Origin: Oceaniglobus roseus
Lineage (GTDB): Bacteria; Pseudomonadota; Alphaproteobacteria; Rhodobacterales; Rhodobacteraceae
Reading direction: 5' to 3'
NCBI RefSeq assembly: GCF_002869745.1
Contig: NZ_PNOS01000001.1
Coordinates: 62,001 to 126,000, forward strand
DNA length: 64,000 nucleotides
Shown here one piece after another: positions 61,736 to 64,000 of this stretch. The notes below the pieces were generated by a model. That model searched no databases, was not told the DNA's origin, and was given only the letters and a program-made list of their open reading frames with translations. Both the position numbers and the translations under genes were made by a program. Within the stretch, counting starts at the first letter, position 1; every line of letters begins with the position of its first letter.

Positions 61736-63574
61736 CTATTCCGCCGCCTCGGTGCCGATGAAGCCGCCCGACTGGCGCGCCCAGAAGCCCGCGTAAAGGC
61801 CGTTCTTCGCCAGCAGCATCTCGTGGCTGCCCTGTTCGGCGATGCGGCCGTCGTCGATGACGATGATCCGGTCCATGTGGGCGATGGTGGACAGGCGGTG
61901 CGCGATGGCGATCACCGTCTTGCCCTCCATCATGTCGTAAAGCGTATCCTGGATCGCCGCCTCGACTTCCGAGTCGAGCGCCGAGGTCGCCTCGTCCAGC
62001 ACGAGGATCGGGGCGTCCTTCAGGATCACCCGGGCCAGCGCCACCCGCTGCCGCTGCCCGCCCGACAGCTTCACGCCCCGTTCGCCCACCTGCGCGTCGA
62101 AGCCGCGGCGTCCCTCGGGATCCTCGAGGTCGAGGATGAAGTCGTGGGCGTGGGCCTTTTCGGTCGCGGCCAGCATCTGCGCCTCGGTGGCGCCGGGGTT
62201 GCCGTAGAGGATGTTCTCGCGCACCGAGCGGTGGAGAAGCGAGCTGTCCTGCTGGACCATGCCGATCACGCGGCGCAGGGAATCCTGGCTGACCTTCGTG
62301 ATGTCCTGCCCGTCGATCAGGATCTGCCCGCCGTCGGGATCGTAGAAGCGCAGCAGCAGCTTCACCAGCGTCGACTTGCCGGCGCCCGACCGCCCGACGA
62401 TGCCGAGCTTCTCGCCCGACCGGATCGTGAGGTTCAGGTTCTCCAGCCCACCGGCCTCGCGGCCGTAATGGTGGGTCAGGCCCTTCAGCTCGATCCGGCC
62501 CTCGGTCAGCGTCAGGGGCTTCGCGCCGGGGCTGTCGGTGAGGGTGACGGGCTGGGCGATTGTCTGCATCCCTTCGGCGACGATGCCGAGGTTGCGGAAG
62601 AAGGTGGTCAGCGCCCACATGATCCAGCCGGTCATGGCGTTGAGCCGCAGCGCCAGCGCCGTGGCGGCGGCGACGACCCCGACCGAGGCGGTTCCGGCGG
62701 CCCAGAGCCACATTGCCCAGCCGACGACGCCGATGATGAGCAGCCCGTTCAGCGCGACGAGCGAGGCGTCCATCACGGTGAAGATGCGCATCTCGCGGCT
62801 GAAGGTCTGCCGCGCGTGTTCGATCGAGTCGCGGGCATAGCTCACCTCGGTATCGTTCTGGGCGAAGAGCTTGACCGAGTGAATGTTGGTGTAGCTGTCC
62901 ACCACCCGCCCCGTCACCGCGCTGCGCGCGTCCGAGGCGGCCTGGCTGGCGGGGCCGACGCGCAGGATCGTCCAGCGCATCAGGACGGCGTAGAGGCAGA
63001 ACCAGATGACCAGCGGCAGCACCAGACGCGGATCGGCGTCGGTCAGCAGCACCGCGGCGCCGACGAGGTAGGCCAGCGCGAAGGTGATGGCGTCGAAGGC
63101 CTGGAACACCACCTCGCCCGCCGCGGGGGGCGCCTGCATCACGCGGTTGGCGATGCGGCCCGCGAAGTCGTTCTCGAACCAGCCGACCGACTGGCGCAGG
63201 ACGTGGCGGTGCGCCCGCCAGCGATAGACAGTGGTGTAGTTCGGCAGGATCGCGTTGTTCAAAAGCGAGATGTTCAGGAATTGCAGCGCGGGGCGGATCA
63301 GCAGGATGAACAGGGCGACGAGGATGAACTCGGTGCCGTGGGAGGTCCATACCTCGGCCGGGCTTCCGGTCAGAAGGTCGACGACGCGGCCCATGTAGGC
63401 GATCAGCCCGATCTCGACCGTGGCGACGACGACGGACGTGACGGCGGTCACGGCGAAGAGGCGGCGGAAGGGCTGCGAATACGACCGGATGAACGGCCAG
63501 AGCCGGGTCGGCGGGGCGTCGGTTTCCTCATACGGCGTATAAGGATCGACCAGGTTTTCGAAGAAGCGGAACAT
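61736..63574 (-). CDS. ABC exporter half-transporter 2 (membrane + ATPase)
   Basis: 612 residues with the same layout as the next gene: Walker A GRSGAGKST, signature LSGGQRQRV, Walker B ILVLDEATSALD. ATG at 63574 with AGGAAGG. The tandem duplication and the preserved ATPase sites in both chains indicate a symmetric-activity heterodimer. Substrate unknown. Confidence 0.93.
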   Translation of the reverse strand: MFRFFENLVDPYTPYEETDAPPTRLWPFIRSYSQPFRRLFAVTAVTSVVVATVEIGLIAYMGRVVDLLTGSPAEVWTSHGTEFILVALFILLIRPALQFLNISLLNNAILPNYTTVYRWRAHRHVLRQSVGWFENDFAGRIANRVMQAPPAAGEVVFQAFDAITFALAYLVGAAVLLTDADPRLVLPLVIWFCLYAVLMRWTILRVGPASQAASDARSAVTGRVVDSYTNIHSVKLFAQNDTEVSYARDSIEHARQTFSREMRIFTVMDASLVALNGLLIIGVVGWAMWLWAAGTASVGVVAAATALALRLNAMTGWIMWALTTFFRNLGIVAEGMQTIAQPVTLTDSPGAKPLTLTEGRIELKGLTHHYGREAGGLENLNLTIRSGEKLGIVGRSGAGKSTLVKLLLRFYDPDGGQILIDGQDITKVSQDSLRRVIGMVQQDSSLLHRSVRENILYGNPGATEAQMLAATEKAHAHDFILDLEDPEGRRGFDAQVGERGVKLSGGQRQRVALARVILKDAPILVLDEATSALDSEVEAAIQDTLYDMMEGKTVIAIAHRLSTIAHMDRIIVIDDGRIAEQGSHEMLLAKNGLYAGFWARQSGGFIGTEAAE

Positions 63575-63636
63575 CGGAGGGCGCCTTCCTGAGAGCCGGA
63601 TATATGCCGGGTGTGGCAGGTTGGCAAACCTTGGTG

Positions 63637-64000
63637 TCAGTTCAGCAACTCGTCGCGACCCAGGCGGAAACCGGAGGCGATCCAGCGGGCCTCGAGGGTG
63701 CGGAGGCGGTCGCCGAGCGCCTTGCCCTGGTAGGCGGGCATCAGATCCTGTGCCTTGACCGGAAAGGTGGCGGCGGCGCCGGTGGCGATGTCGGTGTCGA
63801 GTCCTTCCGGCAGCGGTTGCTCCAGAAGGGCCGCACGCAGGAGGGCCGCGTCGCGCGCGGTGTCCGCGCCATGGCGCCACGCCATTTCCGCCGCGCTAGT
63901 CACGTTCCCGGCGAGGTCGCACAGCAGCGCCAGCCGCGTCGTCTGCTGGCGGGAGAGGCGCAGGCGCTCGGGTGCGTCGCCGCCACCCAGCGCCGCGAGA
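63637..64000 (-). CDS. cca: CCA-adding tRNA nucleotidyltransferase, C-terminal part
   Basis: C-terminal 120 residues of a gene starting beyond the right edge. The frame is open through the end, with RLSRQQTTRLALL and GADTARDAALLRAALL typical of the helical tail domain and the ending LMPAYQGKALGDRLRTLEA characteristic of bacterial CCA enzymes. A start codon inside the window would give an 88-residue piece, which is rejected as a gene of its own. Confidence 0.85.
   Translation of the reverse strand, partial: LAALGGGDAPERLRLSRQQTTRLALLCDLAGNVTSAAEMAWRHGADTARDAALLRAALLEQPLPEGLDTDIATGAAATFPVKAQDLMPAYQGKALGDRLRTLEARWIASGFRLGRDELLN

Noticed and set aside
63637-63903. Independent 88-residue gene at the right edge
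   Set aside because: The frame continues upstream to the window end with CCA-enzyme features, so it is the tail of a larger gene.

Overview
The window is GC-rich, densely packed DNA with no tRNA, rRNA, insertion sequence, prophage or CRISPR signal, and no gene-free stretch longer than about 200 bases. Gene content and protein style point to a Rhodobacterales-type alphaproteobacterium that grows on C1 compounds. It has a lanthanide-type methanol dehydrogenase, PQQ synthesis, glutathione-linked formaldehyde oxidation in the Rhodobacter/Paracoccus adhI-cycI-xoxF order, and a serine-cycle operon. Species cannot be fixed from this sequence alone.

Region 1 (1-24418) is a PQQ/methanol block. It runs xoxG-like cytochrome (cut by the edge), xoxF with the Asp-Tyr-Asp lanthanide signature, cycI and adhI. 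A 'quinoprotein relay' set follows: a SoxH-like zinc hydrolase, a SoxYZ fusion carrier and three secreted unknowns. Next come a FIST protein, a hybrid histidine kinase and a LuxR-type regulator. A seven-gene MoxR / DUF58 / VWA / VWA / TPR / BatD-like operon resembles the mxaRSACKL metal-insertion genes. The block ends with an unknown exported protein, pqqABCDE and an OmpR-type two-component pair.

Region 2 (24500-32014) holds assimilation. The operon is sgaA-mtkA-mtkB-hprA-glyA, followed by a divergent regulator with a degenerate receiver domain and by malyl-CoA lyase. Formaldehyde and formate carbon entering through glycine would be carried to hydroxypyruvate, glycerate, malate and malyl-CoA. 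Glycerate kinase, PEP carboxylase and the tetrahydrofolate enzymes are not in the window.

Region 3 (32099-50836) is a peptide/amide utilisation island. It contains an amidase, a rare natural fusion of proline iminopeptidase with an S9 acylaminoacyl/prolyl-oligopeptidase, a five-gene dipeptide-type ABC importer, an M20 amidohydrolase and a GntR/FCD regulator. A FadR-class operator (36585-36599) lies between the divergent peptidase and importer operons. A second dipeptide-type importer on the other strand and a stand-alone proline iminopeptidase follow.

Region 4 (50905-64000) is housekeeping: ubiG, a MarR regulator, grxC, comF, a methyltransferase, hemH, a small membrane peptide, two L,D-transpeptidases around a CAP lipoprotein, a NaChBac-type sodium channel, an RNA uracil methyltransferase, two ABC exporter half-transporters and the C-terminus of the CCA-adding enzyme.
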